From positions 240,795 to 304,794 of the forward strand of contig CAJOCQ010000001.1 of the NCBI GenBank assembly GCA_905233135.1: a stretch of DNA of 64,000 nt, written 5' to 3'. The notes beneath the pieces were generated by a model, which made no database searches, was not told the origin of the DNA, and was given only the letters and a program-made list of their open reading frames with translations. This document shows positions 8,034-15,713 of this stretch, piece after piece. Origin of the DNA: an uncultured Selenomonadaceae bacterium (GTDB lineage Bacteria > Bacillota > Negativicutes > Selenomonadales > Selenomonadaceae). A program made the translations under genes and the position numbers. The first letter of the stretch is position 1. Every line of letters starts with the position of its first letter.

Positions 8034-9044
8034 TTGGACAAAAAATTGAGATTGGGCGTAGTTGCGGGAGCCGCCATTTTGATATTTGCGGGCGGCGGAT
8101 ATTTCTTTTTGACTTCGGACAAAGATAAACCGGCATACGCTCTGCAGACGGTTGAAAAAGCCGTCGAAAACCATAACAAGGCGGATTTTTATAAAGTGGT
8201 AGACCTTGAAAGTATTTTGGATGAAAGCTACAACAGCATTGTTGAAGGCGTGACTGACGCTGATAAATCAATGACGGCAGACGCGCGCGTTGCAGTAAAA
8301 AATTTTACTGAAATGTTGCGCGAACCGTTGCTGTTGAGTTTGAAGGCGGCGGTTGATTCTTACATTGAAAACGGCGAATTTAATAAAAGCGAAAATGCAA
8401 GCGTCACAACTCTTTTGGAGCGGACGGGCTTTGACAGAATAAAATATCGCGGCGTTGACAGCGTAGAAATTAATCCGCGTAATTCCAGAGAGGCAACCGC
8501 GCGGGTCAGAATTTATCAGCCTGAAATTGACAGGGAATTTATTTTTAACGTGATTCTGCGCCGCAATGCCAAAGACGATTGGCAAATTGTCGGCTTGCAA
8601 AATTTTCAAGATTTTATTGACGGCTTGAATAAAGTTCGCCGCGTGCAACTTGATAAATACTTGGAAGATTCAGCCGCCGTTAATTCCAAACACGCTGAAA
8701 TTATTTCGGACGCCGAAGAAAAGTACGCCGAAATTTTGGAAGAAGGAACTTTAGGGCAGGATAAAACTCGCGCAGATTTAAAGGCGTTAATGCTTGACGT
8801 TATCAAAAAAGATTGGACTGAACGCAAGCAGGAACTTTCCAATTTGTCCGTACCGCACGGCGCAAAAACTCTTCATAACTTGCGAATTAAAATTTGCGAA
8901 TTGCAAATTGGTTACGCTGAAGACTTCGCGCAATGGATGGACGATAAAAAAGCTGAAACCGCCAAATCTGCCGAAGACAAGAAAAAACTTGCACAAACTT
9001 TGCAAGCCGAAGATAACGCCTTAACGCGCAGAATGTCTAACTAG
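8034..9044 (+). CDS. Membrane-anchored DUF2939-like protein
   Basis: A 336-residue protein with one N-terminal transmembrane helix (about 7-26, followed by no obvious cleavage site), so probably anchored with its bulk outside the cytoplasmic membrane. Residues 35-70 (YALQTVEKAVENHNKADFYK) resemble the start of DUF2939, in which a chain-length or export function has not been established. The C-terminal third is lysine/glutamate rich and probably helical. The TTG start at 8034 follows AAGGAGAG. It is spaced 11 bases from the phosphatase gene, suggesting an operon. Function unknown. Confidence 0.65.
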   Translation: MDKKLRLGVVAGAAILIFAGGGYFFLTSDKDKPAYALQTVEKAVENHNKADFYKVVDLESILDESYNSIVEGVTDADKSMTADARVAVKNFTEMLREPLLLSLKAAVDSYIENGEFNKSENASVTTLLERTGFDRIKYRGVDSVEINPRNSREATARVRIYQPEIDREFIFNVILRRNAKDDWQIVGLQNFQDFIDGLNKVRRVQLDKYLEDSAAVNSKHAEIISDAEEKYAEILEEGTLGQDKTRADLKALMLDVIKKDWTERKQELSNLSVPHGAKTLHNLRIKICELQIGYAEDFAQWMDDKKAETAKSAEDKKKLAQTLQAEDNALTRRMSN

Positions 9045-9055
9045 GAGTTGCTGAA

Positions 9056-9511
9056 ATGAAAATTAATTTTGTATGCTTGGGGAATACTTGCCGTTCGCCA
9101 ATGGCTGAATACGTTATGAAAAATCTTGTACAAAAAGCGGGCTTGTCTGATAAAATTTCGGTTGTATCTTCGGGTTGCCACGCGACAAGCTACAGCGAAA
9201 TTCACGAGGGCACTTGCTACGAACTTTCAAAAAATAATATCCCCTTCAACCCGCGCAGAACTTCAAAAAAATTTACCGCTGAAGATTATCAAACTTGCGA
9301 TTATATTATTGGTATGGATAAAAATAACGTTCAGGACATAAAAAAAATTACCGGGAATGACCCCGATAATAAAGTTTTTCTAATGCTGGAATTTGCGGGC
9401 GAAAATCGGGACGTTGCAGACCCTTATTTAACCGACGATTATACTGCAACGTACAAAGATATTTCCCGCGCTTGCGAATTTTTGTTAAAGCGTTTAGCTG
9501 CCGAAATTTAA
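9056..9511 (+). CDS. Low-molecular-weight protein tyrosine phosphatase
   Basis: A 151-residue cytoplasmic phosphatase. The catalytic P-loop C-x5-R is Cys7-LGNTC-Arg13 followed by Ser-Pro, and the general acid is Asp122 in the DPY motif. In Firmicutes and Gram-negatives such enzymes often dephosphorylate tyrosine kinases of polysaccharide export or arginine-phosphorylated proteins. A Thr after GN at the P-loop (GNT) is the residue type reported for arginine phosphatase YwlE, so that activity is possible. A bidirectional terminator separates it from galU. Confidence 0.88.
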   Translation: MKINFVCLGNTCRSPMAEYVMKNLVQKAGLSDKISVVSSGCHATSYSEIHEGTCYELSKNNIPFNPRRTSKKFTAEDYQTCDYIIGMDKNNVQDIKKITGNDPDNKVFLMLEFAGENRDVADPYLTDDYTATYKDISRACEFLLKRLAAEI

Positions 9512-9526
9512 ATTTTAACAAGTTGT

Positions 9527-9566
9527 CATAAAAAAAGGGCGCACTTTCTGTACGCCCTTTTTTGTT
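9527..9566. terminator. Bidirectional terminator between phosphatase gene and galU
   Basis: GGGCGCA and TGTACGCCC form a stem with an A run on the left and a T run on the right, which suits the convergent genes on both sides. Confidence 0.85.
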
Positions 9567-9586
9567 TTTGGATAAAAATTTTTTAA

Positions 9587-10477
9587 TTAATCGTAAGCAA
9601 GCATTTCTTCCATATTTGAATTTAAAGTTTGCAAATAATTTTTTAAGTCTTCGGCAGTTTCGGGATTACGCAGGGCAAATTCAATATTCGCCTGCAAAAA
9701 TCCCAACTTACTGCCAACGTCATAACGGTGCCCTTTGAAAACGTAGGCATACATTGCCTCGTCTTTGGAAAGTCTTTTGAGAGAATCTGTAAGTTGAATT
9801 TCGCCGTTTGCCCCGGGTGTTTGATTTTCCAAATATTTGAAAATTGCAGGCGTCAAGATATAACGCCCCAAAATTGCGATATTGCTTGGCGCGTTTTCTT
9901 TTTTCGGCTTTTCGACTAAATCCCGCACTTTGTAAACATCGTTATCAACGTGTCGGCAGTCAACAATTCCGTAACGGTTTACCGCGTCTTCTGCAACTTC
10001 CTGCACGCCCAAAATTGAAGTCTTGTACTCATTGAAAACCTCAACCATTTGCTGAAGGACAGGCTTTTTTGAAACAACAACATCATCGCCCAACAAAACC
10101 GCAAAAGGTTCTTCGCCGATAAAATGACTTGCCGTTAAAACTGCGTGTCCGAGTCCGAGGGGCTGTTTTTGCCTGATAAAATGAATATTCGCAATTTCGG
10201 GAATAGATTTAACCATTTCGAGCCAATCAGCTTTGCCTGCTTTTTCCAATTCCATTTCAAGTTCAATCGAGCGGTCAAAGTGGTCTTCGATAGAACGTTT
10301 GCTGCGTCCCGTTACAATAATTATATCTTCGACGCCGGCGGAGGCTGCTTCTTCAATGATATATTGAATTGTCGGCTTATCGACGATAGGCAACATTTCT
10401 TTAGGTTGCGCCTTCGTTGCGGGCAAAAATCTTGTACCCAATCCCGCCGCCGGTATTACGGCTTTTCTCAACTTCAT
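9587..10477 (-). CDS. galU: UTP-glucose-1-phosphate uridylyltransferase
   Basis: Makes UDP-glucose from UTP and glucose-1-phosphate for envelope polysaccharides. The nucleotidyltransferase signature AAGLGTRFLPATKAQPKEM lies at 10-28, then VDKPTIQYI, the LLGDD metal site near 128 and the GRYILTP and TDSL motifs. Its 296 residues are normal. The start ATG follows a GGAG site. It lies 20 bases after the NlpC/P60 gene, so cotranscription from the 11.2 kb promoter is possible. Confidence 0.95.
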   Translation of the reverse strand: MKLRKAVIPAAGLGTRFLPATKAQPKEMLPIVDKPTIQYIIEEAASAGVEDIIIVTGRSKRSIEDHFDRSIELEMELEKAGKADWLEMVKSIPEIANIHFIRQKQPLGLGHAVLTASHFIGEEPFAVLLGDDVVVSKKPVLQQMVEVFNEYKTSILGVQEVAEDAVNRYGIVDCRHVDNDVYKVRDLVEKPKKENAPSNIAILGRYILTPAIFKYLENQTPGANGEIQLTDSLKRLSKDEAMYAYVFKGHRYDVGSKLGFLQANIEFALRNPETAEDLKNYLQTLNSNMEEMLAYD

Positions 10478-10497
10478 AAAAATTCTCCGTTCAAAAA

Positions 10498-11160
10498 TTA
10501 AAACCTTCTGCGCGCGCCAATGTAATGAGTTGAATAATAACGGTCATTGAGAGAAGAAATTGTAACGCCGCGACTGGAGCTTGCGTGAATGAATTTGTCA
10601 TCGCCCAAATAAATTCCGCAATGTGACGCGCCGTAAGTGTAGGTTGTAAAGAAAACTTCATCGCCCGGCAAAAGTTCAGTGCGTGAAATTGGCGTGCCAA
10701 CTTCGTATTGATAATCGGCAGTGCGCGGGATTTTAATTCCAACTGCGCCGTAAATTTGTTGCGTAAAAGCAGAGCAATCAATACCGTAATGCAAAGAATT
10801 TCCGCCGAAAACATAGGGCGTACCAATATATTGCATTGCGGTACTTATAAGGCGGCGGCTGATATAGGAACTGCCGCGACTGACTTCGGGCATTTCGCGC
10901 CCGACAAGTGCTCTGTAGGTTGTTTCATCAACGTAACCGTTAATTTTAAGCCCTTTTTCTTTTTGAAATAATTTTACTGCATCAACAGTTGAAGGACCAA
11001 AATCGCCGTCAGCAATGACATCGTAGCCAAGCTTGACGAGGTGCCCTTGTATTTCTGCGACTTCCGCGCCCTGATCTCCCATCCTAAACGCGCCTGACGC
11101 AAATGTCACGGAACTTACTGCAAAAATCGCAATCACCATTACTAAAGTCCTCAACAACAT
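10498..11160 (-). CDS. Secreted NlpC/P60 peptidoglycan hydrolase with binding domain
   Basis: A 220-residue exported protein. A signal peptide covers about 1-21, then a PG_binding_1 domain (about 28-83: GDQGAEVAEIQGHLVKLGY and DGDFGPSTVDAV), then an NlpC/P60 catalytic domain (about 100-220). The Cys in GIDCSAF, the His in SHCGIYLG and the His in FIHASS form the expected triad, so it should cut cell-wall stem peptides at gamma-D-Glu-diamino acid bonds. The ATG at 11160 lies behind AAAGGTG; an upstream TTG at 11181 overlaps that ribosome site and is rejected. Confidence 0.9.
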   Translation of the reverse strand: MLLRTLVMVIAIFAVSSVTFASGAFRMGDQGAEVAEIQGHLVKLGYDVIADGDFGPSTVDAVKLFQKEKGLKINGYVDETTYRALVGREMPEVSRGSSYISRRLISTAMQYIGTPYVFGGNSLHYGIDCSAFTQQIYGAVGIKIPRTADYQYEVGTPISRTELLPGDEVFFTTYTYGASHCGIYLGDDKFIHASSSRGVTISSLNDRYYSTHYIGARRRF

Positions 11161-11203
11161 AAATAAAACCACACCTTTCAATTAATTTTAAAAAGCCTTT
11201 GTA

Positions 11204-11209
11204 ATTATA
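11204..11209 (-). promoter_or_regulatory. Likely -10 box for the NlpC/P60-galU unit
   Basis: A perfect TATAAT on the minus strand lies about 45 bases before the gene start. The -35 region (TTAAAT-like, about 18 bases upstream) is weak. Confidence 0.45.
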
Positions 11210-11248
11210 CTTGATAAATCTGATTTAATACTGAATAAAAAAATTTTT

Positions 11249-11803
11249 TTAAAATTCTTCGGCGTGTGCATTCATCCCCCTTATACAAAGTTCCATAAGT
11301 TTATCAAGCGGCATATTTAAATTTTCTGCGCCCTTTTCGATAACTTCCCTGTTACATTTGGCGGCAAAGCGTTTATCCTTGAATTTTTTCTTCAAACTTT
11401 TAACGCTCATACCGTCAAATTTTTCGGGGCGCATTAAAGAATAAGCGTGTACAATCCCCGTTAATTCGTCAACCGCATACAATGATTTTTGGCAATTTGT
11501 AACGGGTTCAACGTTGACGGGGTGCAAGCCGTAAGCGTGCGAAATGATTGTGTCAATATCTTCAGCAGAAACGCCTTCCGGCTCCAAAAGTTCCTTGACG
11601 TGTTGGCAATGTTCAGCGGGGAATTTTTCAAAATCTACATCGTGCAAATATCCTATCGCCGCCCAATGCTCTTTATCTTCGCCGAAATATTCAGCCATTG
11701 CCTCCATTGCCGCAGAAACTGCCGCCGCGTGCGTGAAAAGGTGCGGCTCGGTTGTATGCTTTTTTAAAATTTCTTTCGATTTTTCTAAAGTTAAATTGTT
11801 CAA
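11249..11803 (-). CDS. HD-domain phosphohydrolase-like protein
   Basis: A protein of about 184 residues with HD-superfamily metal motifs: a His in FTHAAAV, the HD pair in YLHDVDF, and HAYG further on. Such stand-alone HD proteins, common in clostridia and Negativicutes, are often annotated as HDIG proteins; the substrate is unknown. A TTG at 11803 preceded by GGAGG with ideal spacing is preferred over the upstream ATG at 11842, which sits inside repeat copy C and has no ribosome site. Confidence 0.75.
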   Translation of the reverse strand: MNNLTLEKSKEILKKHTTEPHLFTHAAAVSAAMEAMAEYFGEDKEHWAAIGYLHDVDFEKFPAEHCQHVKELLEPEGVSAEDIDTIISHAYGLHPVNVEPVTNCQKSLYAVDELTGIVHAYSLMRPEKFDGMSVKSLKKKFKDKRFAAKCNREVIEKGAENLNMPLDKLMELCIRGMNAHAEEF

Positions 11804-11840
11804 ATTAAATTCCTCCGAAAAATTTTTAAATTTTTTAAAC

Positions 11841-11962
11841 AAGTCGGCATTTCTTTCTTTAGAAGAAAGAAACGCCAGGCAAAGAAAGAAGCGTCGCGCT
11901 GGAAACGCATCCTGCGTTTCGGGCGCGACAGGGGGCGCACGTCCTGTGCGCCCCTTTTTTGT
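11841..11962 (+). repeat. Modular palindromic repeat, copy C
   Basis: The head is GGCATTTCTTTCTTT-agaa-AAGAAAGAAA then CGCCAGGCAAAGAAAGAA. The body shares CGCTGGAAACGCATCCTGCG with copy K and ends in a strong GGGGGCGCACG...CGTGCGCCCC hairpin followed by a T run. It lies between two minus-strand genes and provides the last 30 or so codons of the upstream one. Confidence 0.8.
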
Positions 11963-12248
11963 TGTAATTAAAACTTTTCAGCCGCCTTTTTTCTAAATTT
12001 TCTCTTGCAATATCCCAAATCAAAAACGCATTGATTTTTGCATATTCAATCAAATTTTTTATTTCTTCGCTGCTGAAACCCGAAAATTTTTTAACTTCCA
12101 AAGCAGGCAAATTTGATTCAAGAAAATCAAAGCCGTTATCGTTCGGACGCTCAAAATAAATTTTTATATATTCCATTCCCGATTGATTCAAATAAATATC
12201 GCCGAATGTCAAAGTTATTTCGTCAATTTCCGAATAAAAATTTTTCAT
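11859..12248 (-). CDS. Hypothetical protein with repeat-derived C-terminal tail
   Basis: A 129-residue protein I do not recognise. The first about 97 residues look like a normal small cytoplasmic protein (MKNFYSEIDEITLTFGDIYL..., acidic, alpha/beta). From about residue 98 the reading frame runs into repeat copy C, giving a Cys- and Arg-rich tail unlike the rest. The original stop was probably lost when the element inserted. The ATG lies 5 bases before the end of uvrA, so it should be translated with uvrA. Confidence 0.55.
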   Translation of the reverse strand: MKNFYSEIDEITLTFGDIYLNQSGMEYIKIYFERPNDNGFDFLESNLPALEVKKFSGFSSEEIKNLIEYAKINAFLIWDIARENLEKRRLKSFNYNKKGAHRTCAPCRARNAGCVSSATLLSLPGVSFF

Positions 12249-12252
12249 AGTT

Positions 12253-14763
12253 TCACCTGCCCAAAATATTTTTTAACGCTTGCCCCGTGTAGGAATTTTC
12301 AACCTGCGCGACCTCTTCGGGCGTGCCGAATGCTACAACTTTGCCGCCCTTATCGCCGCCTTCAGGTCCCAAATCAATAATATAATCCGCGCTTTTGATA
12401 ACGTCAAGATTGTGTTCAATGATAATGACACTGTCGCCGCGTTCAACCAATCGCTGAACAACGGCAATTAATTTTTTTACGTCGTCGAAGTGTAAACCTG
12501 TCGTCGGCTCGTCCATAATGTAAATATTTTTCAGTTGAGTAATTGGACGCGCCAACTGCGCGGCAAGTTTTACGCGCTGACTTTCGCCGCCGCTTAAAGT
12601 ATTCGCAGGTTGTCCCAATTCAATATATCCCAATCCTACGTCGTGCAGAACTTGCAACATTCTTTGCAACGCGGGAATATTTTCAAAAAAAGTTAAAGCC
12701 TCGTCAACAGTCATTGATAAAACTTCGGCAATATTTTTGCCTTTGTATTTAACTTCCAAAGTTTCGGCGTTGAAACGTGCGCCCTTGCAAACGTCGCAGG
12801 TTACATAAACGGCGGGCAAAAAGTTCATAGGAATTTTCAAAACGCCGTTGCCGCTGCAAGTTTCGCAACGCCCGCCCTTAACATTAAAACTGAAACGACT
12901 TGCATTGTAGCCGCGAATTTTTGCGCCCTGCGTATCTGCGAAAAGATTTCTTATCTTGTCAAAAACTTTCGTGTAAGTTACAACGTTGGAGCGCGGCGAA
13001 CGCCCGATAGGATCTTGGTCAATTTTTATAATCGTGTTGACGCCGAATTTTTTCAGCGTTGCAGTATCTTTAATTAATTGCGGGTAAACAACTTCATCAA
13101 TCAGCGTAGATTTGCCCGAGCCGCTGACGCCCGTTATAATCGTCAAAACTTCGAGCGGAATTTTTACAGAAATATTTTTTAAGTTATTGGCGCAAATATT
13201 TTCAAAGCTTAAAAAATTTTCTGCATTGCGGCGGCTTGTCGGTACGAAAATTTTTTCACGCCCGCTTAAATAATCGCCCGTCAAAGAATTAAGATTTTTT
13301 GAAACTTCGTCCGCCGTGCCCTGCGCGATAACTTCGCCGCCGTTTTTGCCCGCGCCGCGCCCAATGTCAACGAGCATATCAGCCGTACGCATAGTTTCTT
13401 CATCGTGTTCAACTACAAGCAAAGTATTTCCCAAGTCGCGCAGATTTTTCAACGTTTCAAGAAGTTTTTGGTTATCGTGTTGGTGCAAGCCAATCGAAGG
13501 TTCATCTAAAACATAAAGTACGCCCGTTAAAGCCGAGCCTATTTGCGTTGCAAGGCGGATTCTTTGAAATTCGCCGCCGCTAAGCGTTGCAGATTTTCTT
13601 GACAACGTTAAATAATCCAATCCGACGTCGCACAAAAATTTCAGGCGTGATTTAATTTCTTTCAAAACTTGGCGGGAAATTTTTTTATCTGTATCGTCAA
13701 TTTTACTTTCAAGCGAAATAAAAAATTCGCCGCACTTTTCAACGGACATATCTACAACCTGCGCAATATTTAAATCTGCAACAGTTACACTGAGCGCGGC
13801 AGGGTTCAAGCGGTGTCCGTGACAATCAGGGCAAAGTTCAAAGGCGTCATCATTAGTTTTAAATTCGTGTACCGCTTGCATCCATTCAAACATACTTTCC
13901 CAATTCAGCTGTTTAAAAATTCTGCCCAAGCCGCCGCATTTTTGGCACGCGCCGCGCGGGCTGTTGAAAGAAAATAATTGCGGCTCAATATCAGGCAAAG
14001 AAATTCCGCAGTCAACGCAAGCATTTTTTTCGCTGAATGTCAAAAGATTTTCTTCAGTTTGCACATAAACAACGCCGTTGCCGAACTTTAAAGCCGTCTC
14101 CAATGAATCAGCAAGGCGCGCGCGAATATTTTCACGAATTATCAGCCTGTCAACAACAACTTCGATATTATGTTTAACGGTTTTTGCAAGGTTAAATTCT
14201 TCGTCGAGTTCACGCAGTTTGCCGTCAACTTGTACGCGCACGAAGCCTGCATTTTTCAGCCGCTCAAAAGTTTCTTTGTGCGTACCTTTTTGGCGATTGA
14301 CGACGGGCGCAAGCAATGTAAATTTTGTACCTTCAGAAAGTTTTAAAATCTGCGCTAAAATTTGGTCTAAACTTTGCGGCGTGACAGGTTTACCGCAATT
14401 CGGACAATGCGGCTTGCCGATTCTTGCGAAAAGCAGGCGCAGATAATCATAAATTTCAGTAACAGTGCCGACAGTCGAGCGCGGATTGTTATTCGTGGTT
14501 TTCTGATTAATTGCAATGGCGGGGCTTAAACCTTCGATTAATTCAACGTCGGGCTTGTCAGGCAGTCCCAAAAATTGCCGCGCGTAACTTGAAAGACTTT
14601 CCATATAGCGGCGTTGTCCTTCCGCGTAAATTGTATCGAAGGCAAGCGAACTTTTCCCGCTGCCGCTGACGCCCGTAATTACTACAAACTTTTCGCGCGG
14701 TATTTCAACGTTAATATTTTTGAGATTGTGAACACGCGCTCCGCGCACTTTTATAAAATCCAA
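12253..14763 (-). CDS. uvrA: Excinuclease ABC subunit A with shortened insertion region
   Basis: Damage-recognition ATPase of nucleotide excision repair. Two ABC modules are present: Walker [10 protein letters not shown] near 31, signature LSGGEFQR and LDEPSIGLH in the first, and [17 protein letters not shown] and MDEPTTGLH in the second. The UvrB-binding domain and the zinc clusters CPNC, CVDC...CQKC and CETC...CDVC are visible. At 836 residues it is about 100 shorter than usual. The loss lies between CGGLG and CPDCHGHRL, where only about 40 residues remain and where the insertion domain normally sits. UvrB and UvrC are not in the window. Confidence 0.93.
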   Translation of the reverse strand: MDFIKVRGARVHNLKNINVEIPREKFVVITGVSGSGKSSLAFDTIYAEGQRRYMESLSSYARQFLGLPDKPDVELIEGLSPAIAINQKTTNNNPRSTVGTVTEIYDYLRLLFARIGKPHCPNCGKPVTPQSLDQILAQILKLSEGTKFTLLAPVVNRQKGTHKETFERLKNAGFVRVQVDGKLRELDEEFNLAKTVKHNIEVVVDRLIIRENIRARLADSLETALKFGNGVVYVQTEENLLTFSEKNACVDCGISLPDIEPQLFSFNSPRGACQKCGGLGRIFKQLNWESMFEWMQAVHEFKTNDDAFELCPDCHGHRLNPAALSVTVADLNIAQVVDMSVEKCGEFFISLESKIDDTDKKISRQVLKEIKSRLKFLCDVGLDYLTLSRKSATLSGGEFQRIRLATQIGSALTGVLYVLDEPSIGLHQHDNQKLLETLKNLRDLGNTLLVVEHDEETMRTADMLVDIGRGAGKNGGEVIAQGTADEVSKNLNSLTGDYLSGREKIFVPTSRRNAENFLSFENICANNLKNISVKIPLEVLTIITGVSGSGKSTLIDEVVYPQLIKDTATLKKFGVNTIIKIDQDPIGRSPRSNVVTYTKVFDKIRNLFADTQGAKIRGYNASRFSFNVKGGRCETCSGNGVLKIPMNFLPAVYVTCDVCKGARFNAETLEVKYKGKNIAEVLSMTVDEALTFFENIPALQRMLQVLHDVGLGYIELGQPANTLSGGESQRVKLAAQLARPITQLKNIYIMDEPTTGLHFDDVKKLIAVVQRLVERGDSVIIIEHNLDVIKSADYIIDLGPEGGDKGGKVVAFGTPEEVAQVENSYTGQALKNILGR

Positions 14764-14827
14764 AAAAATTTCCCCCGTTACAAATTTTCTGATATTTTAC
14801 ACCTGTTTTTCAGATTGTGCAATGAAA

Positions 14828-14863
14828 AAGCAGGTCGCCCTGCTTAAAAATTTTTTATTAAAA
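14828..14863. terminator. Hairpin with flanking A and T runs
   Basis: AAGCAGG and CCTGCTT enclose TCGC. A run of A precedes it and T-rich sequence follows, so it could stop transcription either way. It follows the minus-strand remnant at 14865-15014 and precedes uvrA. Confidence 0.65.
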
Positions 14864-14864
14864 A

Positions 14865-15014
14865 TTATTTCGCTAAATCCTCAAGGTGTTTAGCAAGATT
14901 TAATTCAAATTCGCCGTAATTATTTTTGTCAGCTTGCGTAAATTTTTTACCGTTTTTTATAACTTTGTCCCAAAAATCCGCGTTGCGCAAAATATAAGCT
15001 GAAATATATAAAGC
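14865..15014 (-). pseudogene. C-terminal gene remnant
   Basis: An in-frame stretch of 49 sense codons ending in TAA reads like real protein (…YILRNADFWDKVIKNGKKF… ending NLAKHLEDLAK). It opens directly after a stop codon and has no start codon with a ribosome site. It looks like the C-terminal end of a lost gene, placed just before a terminator hairpin. The parent family is not recognised. The rest of the 14764-15180 gap shows only two terminators. Confidence 0.45.
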
Positions 15015-15112
15015 TTATCCATTTCACAATTCAAATTTGTCCAAATAAAGATTATTCATCGTCGCGATTATTCAATTTGAAAATGACGTTTTAATTAACC
15101 GCAAAAAATAAA

Positions 15113-15158
15113 AAAATCCGCCGAAAGTCAAAGATTCTTTGACCGGCGACGGAAAATT
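15113..15158 (-). terminator. Terminator of the LEA-like gene
   Basis: On the minus strand CCGTCGCCGGTCAAAG pairs with CTTTGACTTTCGGCGG and is followed by seven T. Confidence 0.75.
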
Positions 15159-15180
15159 TCAAATAGAAAATAATTTATAC

Positions 15181-15627
15181 TTATTTAAGCTTGCCTTCAG
15201 CCTTTTGAATATTTTTTGTAGTTTCTTTCAAGCCGTCACGAATTGCGCCCTTAACTTTCATTTCGGCGTTAAATTTGGCGTCCTTTGCTTTCTCAACGGC
15301 GTTATCAACTTTTTCGTTTACGCTGTCTTTAACGTTGCCCGCCATTTCCTTGACGGTGCTTTTTGCGTTGGAAAGGTCTTTGGCGGCTGAAGTAACTCTG
15401 TCTTTTGCGTCTTCAACTTTTTCTTCAACGGATTCTTTAATATTATCTTTTGCCTCGACTAAATCATTTTTTGCAGAAGTAACTCTGTCTTTTGCGTCGT
15501 CGATTTTTTCGTTGATATTTTCTTTAATTTCGTCTTTTTTGTCTTTGGCTTTTTCAACGGCGTCATCGAGTTTTTCGGCAACGTTGCCAAGTTTTTTAGC
15601 CGCCGCGTCTACCATTGATTTAAACAT
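15181..15627 (-). CDS. LEA-like amphipathic repeat protein
   Basis: A 148-residue, highly charged, all-helical protein without signal peptide. It consists of near-repeated 11-residue amphipathic units (EKVEDAKDRVTSA, EKIDDAKDRVTSA, EKVDNAVEKAKDA), like group-3 LEA proteins or YtxH/apolipoprotein-like stress proteins. An internal duplication is visible in DNA: the same 20-odd bases recur at about 15389 and 15475. Such proteins are thought to protect membranes or proteins during stress. The exact role here is unknown. Confidence 0.7.
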   Translation of the reverse strand: MFKSMVDAAAKKLGNVAEKLDDAVEKAKDKKDEIKENINEKIDDAKDRVTSAKNDLVEAKDNIKESVEEKVEDAKDRVTSAAKDLSNAKSTVKEMAGNVKDSVNEKVDNAVEKAKDAKFNAEMKVKGAIRDGLKETTKNIQKAEGKLK

Positions 15628-15650
15628 TGAAAAACTTCCTTTCAGTCAGT

Positions 15651-15713
15651 TTTTAGGAAACAGGGAACAGATTCAATTCTCTATATCCTGTTTCCTAATT
15701 CCTGTTTCCTAAA
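15651..15713. repeat. Short degenerate repeat (GGAAACAGG type), inverted
   Basis: TTTTAGGAAACAGGGAACAG faces CCTGTTTCCTAATTCCTG. It overlaps the alaS 3' end and encodes the last residues (LGNRN) and the TAG stop of AlaRS. Confidence 0.75.
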
